64,000 nt of DNA, taken from contig JADJWK010000001.1 in NCBI GenBank assembly GCA_016716405.1, positions 2,108,001-2,172,000 on the forward strand, in the 5' to 3' direction. Made by a program: the position numbers and the translations under genes. The notes beneath the pieces were generated by a model, which saw only the letters and a list, made by a program, of their open reading frames with translations, was not told the origin of the DNA and ran no database searches. This DNA comes from Candidatus Melainabacteria bacterium (lineage in GTDB: Bacteria > Cyanobacteriota > Vampirovibrionia > Obscuribacterales > Obscuribacteraceae). Shown here in pieces: positions 45,142 through 52,995 of the stretch; within the stretch, counting starts at the first letter, position 1; each line of letters starts with the position of its first letter.

Positions 45142-47790
45142 ATGGACAAGCAGCCCGAAAACAGCAATTCAGACAAGCTCTTCGAGACCATGGAAAAGCA
45201 TGGGGAGAGCGCCTGGGCCTGCCTGCAGGACGAAGACGCTGCCGGAGCCCTGGAGCATTACCAGCAAGCTGTAGCCATTGCCACCAAGCTGGAAGAGGAG
45301 AAACACCGGGCGGTTTATCTCAGCTTCATGGCTATCGCCTGCCGGGAGACCGGCGACAGCGACCGGGCCCGGGCCTGTCTCGCCGAGGCTATCGACAAGG
45401 CGCGGGAGCTCGGTCTCTGGGATGTGGAGATTCATGCCCGGCTGGTTCTGGCCGAGCTTTTCAGGGACGAAGGGCGACCCCGGGAGGCTATCGAGCTTTT
45501 CCTCGACACTCTCGAGATGGCCTCTGCCACCCAGGACAAAGTAAGTATCGAGCTTTCCCTCAGCAATCTGGGAAGGCTTTATCTCGATCGAGGCTGGGCT
45601 GAGCAGGCGGCTGCTTGTTTTCGGCAGGCTCTCGCCACCCGGGAGGAGACCGAGGACCGCGCCGCCCTCATGGGCAGTCTCGGACTCTGCATGGCGGAGC
45701 TGGGTAAATTCGAGGATGCCATCAATGATTTTCGCACCGCCTATCTGGAAGCGGAGTTTCTCGAGGACCGCCAGAGCATGGCTGTCTGTCTGGGCAGCGA
45801 AGGAAACGCGCTCTATGAGCTGGGGCGCTACGAGAACGCTATCGATTGCTATGCCCGGGCTCTGGAGCTCTCGCGCTCGATCGGGGACGGCAGGCGTGAA
45901 GGCGCCTGGCTCGGCAATATGGGCACCACCTGGTTGAAGCTAGGCGATGTCGATCGGGCTATCGACTTTTGCAGCCAGGCAGAAGCCATCGCCAGAAAGG
46001 AAGGGGACGTCCAGTCCCAGGCGGCGCATCTCGACAGTCTGGGCGATTGTCTGACTGCCCGTGGCGATTTCGAAGGGGCCAGGGCTCGTTACGAGCAGGC
46101 CCTCTCTTTGAGCGAAGAGATCGAAGACCGGCTCGGCAAGCGGATTTACCTTACCAATCTCGGCAAGCTCCATCAGCGTATGGGATTGCTTCAACCGGCT
46201 TTCGATTATTTCGGTCAGGCTGTGAATCTTTTCGACGAGCAGAGAGCCACTGTCAGAGCCGATGATCTCAAGACGAGTTTCGCCAACCGCGGCGAGGACC
46301 TCTACAAAGACGTTGTGAAAGTCTGCATGTCCCTGGGGCGCCGGGTGGAGGCCCTGGAATATGTCGGGCGGGCCAAGTCCCGGGCGCTGCTCGATCTGCT
46401 GAGCAATTCGCCGATAGACATAAGTGTGCTGGCGGACTCCGGCGACGAAGGGCTCAAAGAGCTGATCGAGAAAGAGAAAGCCCTGCGCGGGCAGATCGAT
46501 CATTTCGAGCGGGTGATCTGGCAGGGTCCTTCATCCGGCGACTCCTCCGGCTCTCGTGGTGCCGTATATAGTGGCACCGACGCCAGCAAGATCTACGGCG
46601 AGTGGCGTGAGGTGGTCAACCAGCTCAAACGGCTCCATCCGAATTATGCCAGCCTGGTAAGCGCTTCCACCCTCGATTTCGAGGAGATCAAAGGGCTCTG
46701 GAGCGAGCCCGACGGATTGTTGCCGAAAGACGCTGCCATTCTGGAGTTTTTCTTCACCGACGAATATGTGATGTCGGCGGCTGTCTGGAGTTCGGCCGGC
46801 GAGCCTGCGGTCAGTCTCATCGCCGACGAGAGCGAGCGCGAAGAGCTGATGCTCGACATCGAGACCCTGCTGGAGATGTCTTCCACCGAAGGCTGGGAAG
46901 TGCCGACCAGCCTCTGCGGGCGCATCTACGACAGGCTCGTGCGCCCGGTCCTGGAGTCCATGCCCGATGATATAGATCGTCTGATCATCATTCCCCACGG
47001 CAGTCTCTTCCATCTGCCCTTCGCCGCTCTCCATGACGGCAAGAGCTATCTCTGCCAGAGCTTTGCCCTGAGCTACCTGCCCTCGGTGACACTGATACCG
47101 GTGCTGCGCCAGACCGGCTCCAATGCCCGGGAAGCGGAGAACATCAGTTACCTGGTCTCGGCGATCAGCGACTATTCCGCAACCCGCAAGGACGGGCTGG
47201 TCTTCAGCTCCACGCTTCGCTCTTCCGCCGGTCTGGACGACCTGAGCTATACCATGGAAGAAGGGAAGTCGGTGCTGGAGGTGGGCGAGCATGCCTCGTC
47301 CGAGGCAAGGCTCGTCTTGAACAGCGAGGTGAAGAGCGTCTTTCCGCAGATCTTCGGAGACTACTCGGTGGTTCATTTCGCCGGGCACGCCATCTTCAAT
47401 CCGGACGAGCCCATGGCATCAGGGCTGGTGCTCGATGACGGCACCGTCCTTACCGCCGCCTCGATTCTCGAGCGCCGCTCGTTGCAGACCAGCCGGGGCA
47501 GGCTCCTGGTCCTGTCGGCCTGCCAGACCGGCGTCAACGCCGTCACTCCCGGAGGCGAGATCCTGGGTCTGGCGAGGGCTCTCATCTATGCCGGCATGCC
47601 CAACCTCGTCCTGACACTGTGGGAGGTGGCGGACCGATCGACTTCCAATATCATGCAGGACTTCCACAGAGGCTGGCAGGCCGGCAAGACCACCATCGCC
47701 CAGGCGCTGCGCCAGGCGCAGAACGCCGCCATCGAGACAGGGCAGCCGATCCATGCCTGGGCGCCCTTCATTCATTTCGGGATCGATTGA
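45142..47790 (+). CDS. TPR-CHAT protein (caspase-like protease family)
   Basis: In this ~882-residue protein, residues about 10-390 hold roughly nine TPR units (for example SLGLCMAELGKFEDAINDFRTAYLEAEFLEDR ends). A helical linker follows, then a CHAT domain from about 560 to the end. The caspase-like dyad is intact: His in VHFAGHAIF near 744 and Cys in LVLSACQTG near 792, with HAWAPFIHFG at the end. CHAT proteases fused to TPRs act in Craspase (type III-E CRISPR) and in other defence or cell-death modules, but many free-standing ones are uncharacterised. No CRISPR genes are nearby. A DUF1444-like gene converges on it 37 bp downstream. Confidence 0.9.
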   Translation: MDKQPENSNSDKLFETMEKHGESAWACLQDEDAAGALEHYQQAVAIATKLEEEKHRAVYLSFMAIACRETGDSDRARACLAEAIDKARELGLWDVEIHARLVLAELFRDEGRPREAIELFLDTLEMASATQDKVSIELSLSNLGRLYLDRGWAEQAAACFRQALATREETEDRAALMGSLGLCMAELGKFEDAINDFRTAYLEAEFLEDRQSMAVCLGSEGNALYELGRYENAIDCYARALELSRSIGDGRREGAWLGNMGTTWLKLGDVDRAIDFCSQAEAIARKEGDVQSQAAHLDSLGDCLTARGDFEGARARYEQALSLSEEIEDRLGKRIYLTNLGKLHQRMGLLQPAFDYFGQAVNLFDEQRATVRADDLKTSFANRGEDLYKDVVKVCMSLGRRVEALEYVGRAKSRALLDLLSNSPIDISVLADSGDEGLKELIEKEKALRGQIDHFERVIWQGPSSGDSSGSRGAVYSGTDASKIYGEWREVVNQLKRLHPNYASLVSASTLDFEEIKGLWSEPDGLLPKDAAILEFFFTDEYVMSAAVWSSAGEPAVSLIADESEREELMLDIETLLEMSSTEGWEVPTSLCGRIYDRLVRPVLESMPDDIDRLIIIPHGSLFHLPFAALHDGKSYLCQSFALSYLPSVTLIPVLRQTGSNAREAENISYLVSAISDYSATRKDGLVFSSTLRSSAGLDDLSYTMEEGKSVLEVGEHASSEARLVLNSEVKSVFPQIFGDYSVVHFAGHAIFNPDEPMASGLVLDDGTVLTAASILERRSLQTSRGRLLVLSACQTGVNAVTPGGEILGLARALIYAGMPNLVLTLWEVADRSTSNIMQDFHRGWQAGKTTIAQALRQAQNAAIETGQPIHAWAPFIHFGID

Positions 47791-47792
47791 TA

Positions 47793-47833
47793 GAAAGTCA
47801 GTTGACAGAAAATCAGTTGACAAGAAATCAGTC
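47793..47833 (+). repeat. Degenerate 17-bp tandem repeat
   Basis: The 37-bp gap between the convergent TPR-CHAT and DUF1444-like genes is about 2.5 copies of a degenerate 17-bp unit containing AAATCAGTTGACA. It spills a few bases into the 3' end of the minus-strand gene. There is no hairpin terminator here. Confidence 0.7.
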
Positions 47834-48955
47834 GGCTTCAGGCTCGGGTTGGGTGGGCTCGGACTTCTCGTTCCTGTCCGCCCGGTCGTTATTGTCGGAT
47901 TTTTCCGACCGGTCTGACCGGTCGCTGTCCGGAGCCAGTTGCAGGTTGTTGAGACGGTAGACCCGGGGAGACAGCGGGTGGTCGCGATAGTGGAAGTCCC
48001 GTCTCACCTGGTTGCGGAATTTCTCGTCATTGCTGAAATCGTACGACCAGGCGATCAGAAAGTCACGGTTTGGAATCGCTATAAAGCAGGGGTGGCCCAG
48101 CTCTTGCTCGATGCGGGAGCGCACCTGGGGCAGCAAGATTCGGGCGGCAGCGTAACCGTCGGTGATGGCAATGGTGAGATACTTGCCTTTCGCGCCTCTG
48201 CCGTTTGCCCGGGAGCAATCAAGCTTGAGGCTGTCGCACTGGCTCTTGAGATTCTCGTAGGCGGCATCGACGACCTGTTTGCGCTCGACGCCCCATTTCT
48301 TGAGATGGTCGGCGGTGACATACTGGAACGTGTCCTCGGAGTCGATGACGAAGCCCTCGAGGAGCGCCTTGGAAAAGGCCAGAGGACGAAAAACGAGCCT
48401 GGCGCTCCCGGCTTCGCCCCTGGTGTATTCCACAGGGAAAATCTGCGGGCGCAGGCGTTTTCTCACCTCGCTCCAGTCAGCCGGGACATTATGGGCTTCC
48501 GGGGCGAGGGTGGCGATGCTTTTCAGATAACGCTTGATCTCGGTGTCTGCCTCCCGGGGTCCGAAATTGGCTTTCACTACCTTGTACAGGTTTTCCAGGG
48601 AGAGGTGCCCCTCGTCCTTGATCCGCAAAACGAGCGGTGTGTCGGACTGCTGCGCCTTGAGTTCCGGGAAGCTCTCCACGGCGATATCCAGGACATGTTC
48701 GGTGAAGGCTTCCGGGGTGTCCATACGCTCGGATCTGGCGATTTTAGCTCCCGAGTCGCGGGCCCGGGACTCTCTGGCATCCCTGGAATCTCGTGACTCT
48801 TGGGCGCCGCCCTTGCCGAAACCGTTGCCTACATAGCCCACGGCGATGCCCACAGCCATGACCAGAGACAGTCCGGCAGCGACCAGGCGCCGCCTGGAGG
48901 CGCGTTTCTCCTGAGGCTGCTCGTAGGCTATCTGAATCTTCTTGACTGGATCCAT
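47828..48955 (-). CDS. Membrane-anchored DUF1444-like protein
   Basis: This 375-residue protein has a basic cytosolic N-terminus, then one membrane helix near 25-43 (LVAAGLSLVMAVGIAVGYVG) and an Arg/Asp/Ser linker. Residues about 80-340 match the DUF1444 (YtpQ) pattern: LVLRIKDEGHLSLENLYKVVK, WSEVRKRLRPQIFP, VTADHLKKWGVERKQVVDAAYENL and FIAIPNRDFLIAWSYDF. The C-terminal 40 residues are a charged repeat of SDRSDRSEKSD type. DUF1444 has no known activity. A position facing a CHAT protease makes it a possible partner or substrate (inference). Confidence 0.75.
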   Translation of the reverse strand: MDPVKKIQIAYEQPQEKRASRRRLVAAGLSLVMAVGIAVGYVGNGFGKGGAQESRDSRDARESRARDSGAKIARSERMDTPEAFTEHVLDIAVESFPELKAQQSDTPLVLRIKDEGHLSLENLYKVVKANFGPREADTEIKRYLKSIATLAPEAHNVPADWSEVRKRLRPQIFPVEYTRGEAGSARLVFRPLAFSKALLEGFVIDSEDTFQYVTADHLKKWGVERKQVVDAAYENLKSQCDSLKLDCSRANGRGAKGKYLTIAITDGYAAARILLPQVRSRIEQELGHPCFIAIPNRDFLIAWSYDFSNDEKFRNQVRRDFHYRDHPLSPRVYRLNNLQLAPDSDRSDRSEKSDNNDRADRNEKSEPTQPEPEAD

Positions 48956-48969
48956 CTTCTTATCTGGTC

Positions 48970-49062
48970 CGACTCTCTTCTCCGCCGACTGGCCGATACA
49001 CCCGACTCTCTTCCCTGCCGACTGGCCGATACACCCGACTCGCTTTTCTGCCTGACCGAGAC
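48970..49062. repeat. 33-bp tandem repeat upstream of DUF1444-like gene
   Basis: Two nearly identical 33-bp units (48970-49002 and 49003-49035) and a partial, diverged third (from 49036) each start CGACTC and, in the full copies, end CCGATACACC. They lie directly upstream of the DUF1444-like start, in a 273-bp gap that otherwise holds only a short AT-rich stretch near 49180. Confidence 0.85.
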
Positions 49063-49228
49063 TCCCGGGGGTGCCGGCGTTCCGGTGCCTCGCCGAAAAT
49101 ATACTTCGCTGGCGATGTTGCCAACACCGAATAGAGATTCTACTACTGTTTGGCTAAAGGTGTTCTACCGGCGGTTTAAGTTATATATAAAACCCGCTAG
49201 CCGGTATCCATATCCCGCCGGCCGCTAT

Positions 49229-49792
49229 CTAGATCTTTCTGGCCATCATGATGTCCGGCTTGCCCGGACCGTTGGCGTCAGGGACGAGACCGACCACGAC
49301 AAAACCCAGCTTGCGGTAGAACTCCAGGGGGTGCCTGCTTTTCGCTCTCAGGTCGCGGATGTGGCGCCATGGCTCGTCGAAGAGATCTGTCGAGGAGGCC
49401 GACGTAAGGTCGTTTTCGTCATCGGTGCCCAGATAGATAGTCCGGCCGCCGCGGTCGCGGACTCTCTCGACGAGATCGGCCACCAGTGCCGAGCCCAGCC
49501 CCCTGCCCTGGACCGAGGGGCTCACGCACATCGGGTGCAGCTCGAAGACCCCGCCGCGATACTGGCTGGTGGCCCCTACAAAGCCAAGGACCTTACCCTT
49601 TTCGTCCAGCGCTGCGCGACAGATTTTGCCCGGCTCCAGACACTCGAGCACTTCCTCCCGGGCGGACTCGGGGCTTGGCCAGGCGTCTGGCCAGTCCTGC
49701 CGGAAGCTCTCAAACAGGATCGAGGCGGCTTGCTCGATACCCAGGTCACCGGTGAGAGCGAGATCGACGATACTATATTCAGTGTCAGTCAT
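49229..49792 (-). CDS. GNAT acetyltransferase, AAC(6')-Ii-like
   Basis: GNATs move acetyl from acetyl-CoA to an amine. The 187-residue protein has the acetyl-CoA loop QGRGLG after LHPMCVSPS. Beyond the generic fold it matches Enterococcus faecium AAC(6')-Ii closely in several stretches as I recall that protein: FELHP, RGGRTIYLGTDDE, TDLF, HPLEFYRKLGFVVVG and PDANGPGKPDIMMAR. AAC(6')-Ii acetylates the 6' amine of aminoglycosides, so resistance is plausible. A housekeeping substrate is also possible, since chromosomal AAC(6') proteins have them. It stands alone with no mobile element signs. Confidence 0.85.
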   Translation of the reverse strand: MTDTEYSIVDLALTGDLGIEQAASILFESFRQDWPDAWPSPESAREEVLECLEPGKICRAALDEKGKVLGFVGATSQYRGGVFELHPMCVSPSVQGRGLGSALVADLVERVRDRGGRTIYLGTDDENDLTSASSTDLFDEPWRHIRDLRAKSRHPLEFYRKLGFVVVGLVPDANGPGKPDIMMARKI

Positions 49793-50059
49793 CTTCTGTT
49801 TTCTCTTGTCTCTTTTCTCTTAATCTAGCGAATCAGTATGCTGCTCCGAACTTCTTGTCGTTGATCGGGATGACCAGCTGTCCGGAAGCGCTTGCCCGCC
49901 AGCGAGCTGTATGGAGCGGCATCAGGAATATGCCCGGCATATGCATCCCGTATGTGTGCTCTCCGGAACAAGATTCAGTGCCCGTCGTCCCCTGAGGAAG
50001 ACTGCGCAAAACCTTCAAAGAAGTTATAGTATCTTAGATTCGATTCCGAGGGTATCGCG
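49793..50059. other. Gap without a convincing gene
   Basis: This 267-bp gap has a minus-strand open frame (50018-49833) of 61 codons with no ribosome site and no recognisable family; its composition does not look strongly coding. A TATAGT box near 50024 might be the -10 of the Spy/CpxP-like gene, but no good -35 partner is seen. Confidence 0.4.
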
Positions 50060-50518
50060 ATGAAATTGAGATTCGAAGGCATACTCGCCGCTGCCGCTCT
50101 TGCCGTTATGGCGACCACGAGCACCGCCTGGGCGCAGCAGCCCCAGGGTCCCGGAGAGGGAGAGGACCCGGTCGCCATCTACAAAGAAGCCGGGATCAAT
50201 GCCGACCAGGAAGGGCAGATCCGCAAACTGGCGCGGGAGTTCGAGTCGGCGCAGCGGGTTCGGAGCAAGACCGTCTACGGCTATCTGCGCGAGATGAGCG
50301 AGATCCAGCTCGAGCCCGACCCGGCGGAAGAGAAAGTTCTTGCCAAGCAGAAAGATATCAACGACATCACTGCCACCATGGCAAACGAGCGCGTCAAGCT
50401 CATGCTCAAGATCCGCGCCATTCTGACGCCGGAGCAGAAGCAGCGCCTGGTCAAGCTGATCAAGGAGAGAGCCGAGGCAGCCGCCCGCGCCCGGGAGAGC
50501 GCTCGCTCGATGCAATAG
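50060..50518 (+). CDS. Spy/CpxP-like periplasmic protein
   Basis: In this 152-residue protein, residues 1-25 are a signal peptide ending AWA-QQ. The mature part is all helical and charged, with LTPEQKQRLVKLIKE near 120, which is the LTxxQ motif of Spy/CpxP proteins. In enterobacteria these are periplasmic chaperones or stress sensors. Heavy-metal sensor partners (CnrX type) are not present here. ATG 50060 has GAGGGT upstream. Confidence 0.8.
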   Translation: MKLRFEGILAAAALAVMATTSTAWAQQPQGPGEGEDPVAIYKEAGINADQEGQIRKLAREFESAQRVRSKTVYGYLREMSEIQLEPDPAEEKVLAKQKDINDITATMANERVKLMLKIRAILTPEQKQRLVKLIKERAEAAARARESARSMQ

Positions 50519-50525
50519 CACCGGA

Positions 50526-50546
50526 CGCTTGGCTCTGTGGCAAGCG
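50526..50546 (+). other. Short hairpin after the Spy/CpxP-like gene
   Basis: CGCTTG-N9-CAAGCG lies 8 bp after the stop codon. It is followed by A-rich rather than T-rich sequence, so it is at best a weak terminator on the plus strand. A nine-A run lies about 20 bp farther on. Confidence 0.3.
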
Positions 50547-50680
50547 AAAATATGCGTTTCTGCAAAAAAAAACAGCGAAAAATATGCTAGAAACGCCTCG
50601 TTTTCCCAATTTTATTTCGCGGACGCTATAAAAACTCCTGCCAGGTTCGGTCACCTCATGCATAATGAGGTAATGAAGCA

Positions 50681-51124
50681 TTGCCCACCGGCGCCACCGT
50701 AGCATCGAGACTAATCCGGACTCTGCTTTTGGCCGCGGTTCAGATAGCCGCCGGGGCGGGGCTGTTCTGGTTCTATCTCCAGATCAAGAAATTCACCTGG
50801 ATCCCGTTGATTGGCGCCTACCTCAATCAGGTGGTGATTTTGCTGGCGGTGATGTATCTGCTCATGTGGCTTTCCGTGTACTGGTCCTATCAGGATTTTC
50901 GATTCGTGAGCGACCTGCACAATGCCTGCCAGAAATTCCGGGAGGGGCGTTTCCAGGACGCCGTCGATTTCGCCACCATGGCTCACGAGCGCAAGAAGCG
51001 CCAGGGACTGCCCCATGTCGTCCGGGCTCGCGCTTACGCTGCTCTGGGCTCGGTCCTTCTGGCAGAGCGCGACTTCGACCTGGCCCGGGGGCTCGGTCTG
51101 GAGCCCGATCAATTCGTGATTTGA
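50681..51124 (+). CDS. Small membrane protein with helical C-terminus
   Basis: A TTG start gives 147 residues: two membrane helices (TLLLAAVQIAAGAGLFWFYL and LNQVVILLAVMYLLMWLSVYW), then about 75 residues of soluble helices resembling one or two TPR-like units (LHNACQKFREGRFQDAVDFATMAHERKKRQG ends). No family is recognised. The GC-rich third positions support coding. The 140 bp after it hold no gene. Confidence 0.65.
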   Translation: MPTGATVASRLIRTLLLAAVQIAAGAGLFWFYLQIKKFTWIPLIGAYLNQVVILLAVMYLLMWLSVYWSYQDFRFVSDLHNACQKFREGRFQDAVDFATMAHERKKRQGLPHVVRARAYAALGSVLLAERDFDLARGLGLEPDQFVI

Positions 51125-51265
51125 GCTTCGCGACGGGATCAGGTCTTTTCTCAGGTTCTGAAAAGAGCCGAAAAACTCGCAAGCTTGCGAATTTGGAGAA
51201 ATCTATCGAGTCGGCTCGAAAGCCCAGTATGATCAGCCATCTGCAGCTACCGGCGTAGAGGCGAA

Positions 51266-51898
51266 TCAGGGTGAGGGCACGAAGGAGACGTAATAGATGG
51301 TGGCGAAATTCTCGCTGAAGTCCACCCGGGAGACGGAGCCGGTGGGGACTGCGATGCGCCAGAAATTGTGGACCGGCGCTCCGAGGGCTTCGATTAGTAT
51401 GGCGCGGATGACGCCTGCGTGAGTGACCAGGGCGATGGATTTGCCTTCGTGCTCTGCGATCACCTCTTTGAGGCGGCGGTTGATGCGGGTGCAGAGATCG
51501 ACGATGGATTCGCCGCCGGGGGGCGCGTTGACGATGGGGTCGGCGACCCACTGCCGGTAGATCTCCGGGTCGTTTTTCTTGATGTCGAGATAGGTCCTGC
51601 CTTCCCACTCGCCGACGCTCCATTCATCGAGCTCGGGCAGGGGCGTGTTTTGTATGCCAGTGGCTTTTTCGATGAGGCTCGCCGTCGAGCGTACTCGAAA
51701 TGCAGAGCTCGATAGAAGGATGTCCGGGCTCTCGCTCTTCAGCCAGGTGCCGATGTTTTGCGACTGGGCCATGCCCTTCTCGGTGAGCTCCACTTCGGGA
51801 TCGTTGTAGAGCTTGCCCTGCTCCGTGGGCTCGGTGTGCCCGTGGCGGATGAGGTAGAAGCTGGTGATCGTCTCTGGCGGATGGAGTTCTTCGCTCAA
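51266..51898 (-). CDS. Histidine phosphatase family protein
   Basis: Starting at TTG 51898, two bases after the aldolase stop and with GGGGA six bases upstream, this is a 210-residue protein. The phosphohistidine motif is LIRHGHTEP near residue 16, with the second catalytic His in VTHAGVIRA near 137 and glutamate in WSVGEWEGRTY. The family includes cofactor-dependent phosphoglycerate mutases, alpha-ribazole phosphatases and metal-independent phosphoserine phosphatases. The longer frame (to 51982) only adds sequence overlapping the aldolase gene. Translational coupling to the aldolase is likely. A phosphoserine phosphatase role would fit serA but is unproven. Confidence 0.88.
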   Translation of the reverse strand: MSEELHPPETITSFYLIRHGHTEPTEQGKLYNDPEVELTEKGMAQSQNIGTWLKSESPDILLSSSAFRVRSTASLIEKATGIQNTPLPELDEWSVGEWEGRTYLDIKKNDPEIYRQWVADPIVNAPPGGESIVDLCTRINRRLKEVIAEHEGKSIALVTHAGVIRAILIEALGAPVHNFWRIAVPTGSVSRVDFSENFATIYYVSFVPSP

Positions 51899-51900
51899 GG

Positions 51901-52701
51901 TCAGTCCCCGTCGGGCGAGCTGCAGGCGGGGCTCAGAAGAAACTCTGCGTCCCGGGGCTTTTGTAACCCGTAGACGCCGCATATGTCCAGCAGTTTTTCT
52001 ACCTGGGAGGACTTGAGAGGCTGCACGCCGCCGAGCATGTGGGCGACGAGCATGGTTTGGGCGTAATGCTCCAACGTTTCCATTTTGTAATACGCGTCCC
52101 AGATGTCATTGCCGATGGTTAGCGCTCCGTGGTGATCGAGCACCACGGCGTCGTGATCGCGGACGATATCGGCGATGGAGTCGGAGAGCTCGCCTGTGCT
52201 CGGTGTTGCATACGGTGCCACGGGAATGCGACCGAGGGTGCAAACCACCTCGGGCAGGACACACTTGTCGAGCTTCATACCGGCGACCGTGAAACCAACG
52301 GCGGTGGTGGGGTGCGCGTGCACCACAGCCTTTGCGTCCGGGCGACTCTTGTAGGCGGTCAGGTGAATGGCGATCTCGGTGGAGGGCTTGCGGCTGTTTC
52401 GGGCAGCGGAATCGGCGTTGGATTTGATGCTTGACGAGGCGCTGGCGGATGAGTCGTAAGAGGCATTGCCTGAGACTACGGTCGAGGCGCAGACAGGCTT
52501 GCCTTCGAGGTCGGTAATGATTAGGTCGGAGGGCTCGATTCTGGCCTTGCAGGTGCCGGAAGGCGTTGTCAGGATGCGCTCTTCATCGAGCTTGATGCTG
52601 AAATTCCCCTCCATGCCGCATATGTAGCCGCGCTGGTAGCAGAGGCGGGCAACTTCGATGAGGTCTTGACGGGCCTTTTCTTCGGTTTCTCTTGAATACA
52701 C
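51901..52701 (-). CDS. Class II aldolase/adducin-family protein
   Basis: The 266-residue protein belongs to the zinc-dependent fuculose/ribulose-phosphate aldolase group. It has GNFSIKL near 32, the zinc ligands in VVHAHPTT, and HHGALTIG near 195. Between KPVCAS and KPSTEIAIHLTAY lies a Ser/Ala/Asn-rich insert of about 30 residues absent from typical members. Candidate activities include L-fuculose-phosphate aldolase, L-ribulose-phosphate epimerase and methylthioribulose-phosphate dehydratase. Starts at GTG with a GGAG site upstream. It forms a two-gene operon with the histidine phosphatase. Confidence 0.85.
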   Translation of the reverse strand: MYSRETEEKARQDLIEVARLCYQRGYICGMEGNFSIKLDEERILTTPSGTCKARIEPSDLIITDLEGKPVCASTVVSGNASYDSSASASSSIKSNADSAARNSRKPSTEIAIHLTAYKSRPDAKAVVHAHPTTAVGFTVAGMKLDKCVLPEVVCTLGRIPVAPYATPSTGELSDSIADIVRDHDAVVLDHHGALTIGNDIWDAYYKMETLEHYAQTMLVAHMLGGVQPLKSSQVEKLLDICGVYGLQKPRDAEFLLSPACSSPDGD

Positions 52702-52995
52702 CTTGCCGATCTCCGATTATTAGAAGTTTCATATCAAAAGTGAATAAACGTTTAGATCTGTCAATTATATATATTCCGAGCATTCCGGGGATTCTCTAGA
52801 TATTCTTGGCTTCGCCTAATTTCGTATTTGTCAAGCATGGTGTAGAATCCCCTCGTTCCTTATTTTGTGGCGTTTGTCACAGTGTTATGCGTCTCGCGAG
52901 AGTCTTCGAACTGGAAGACACGGGAACCAGCGGGAGTTCTGAGACTTTTCTCGAATTTTCCCAGGCTCGCGAAGTACAGCTAGAACGAGGTCCCT

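Noticed and set aside
49833..50018. 61-codon minus-strand ORF
   Set aside because: No start signal, no homology I can recognise, and it lies across the upstream region of the Spy/CpxP-like gene.
50526..50546. Intrinsic terminator after the Spy/CpxP-like gene
   Set aside because: The hairpin is followed by A residues on the plus strand, not a T run.
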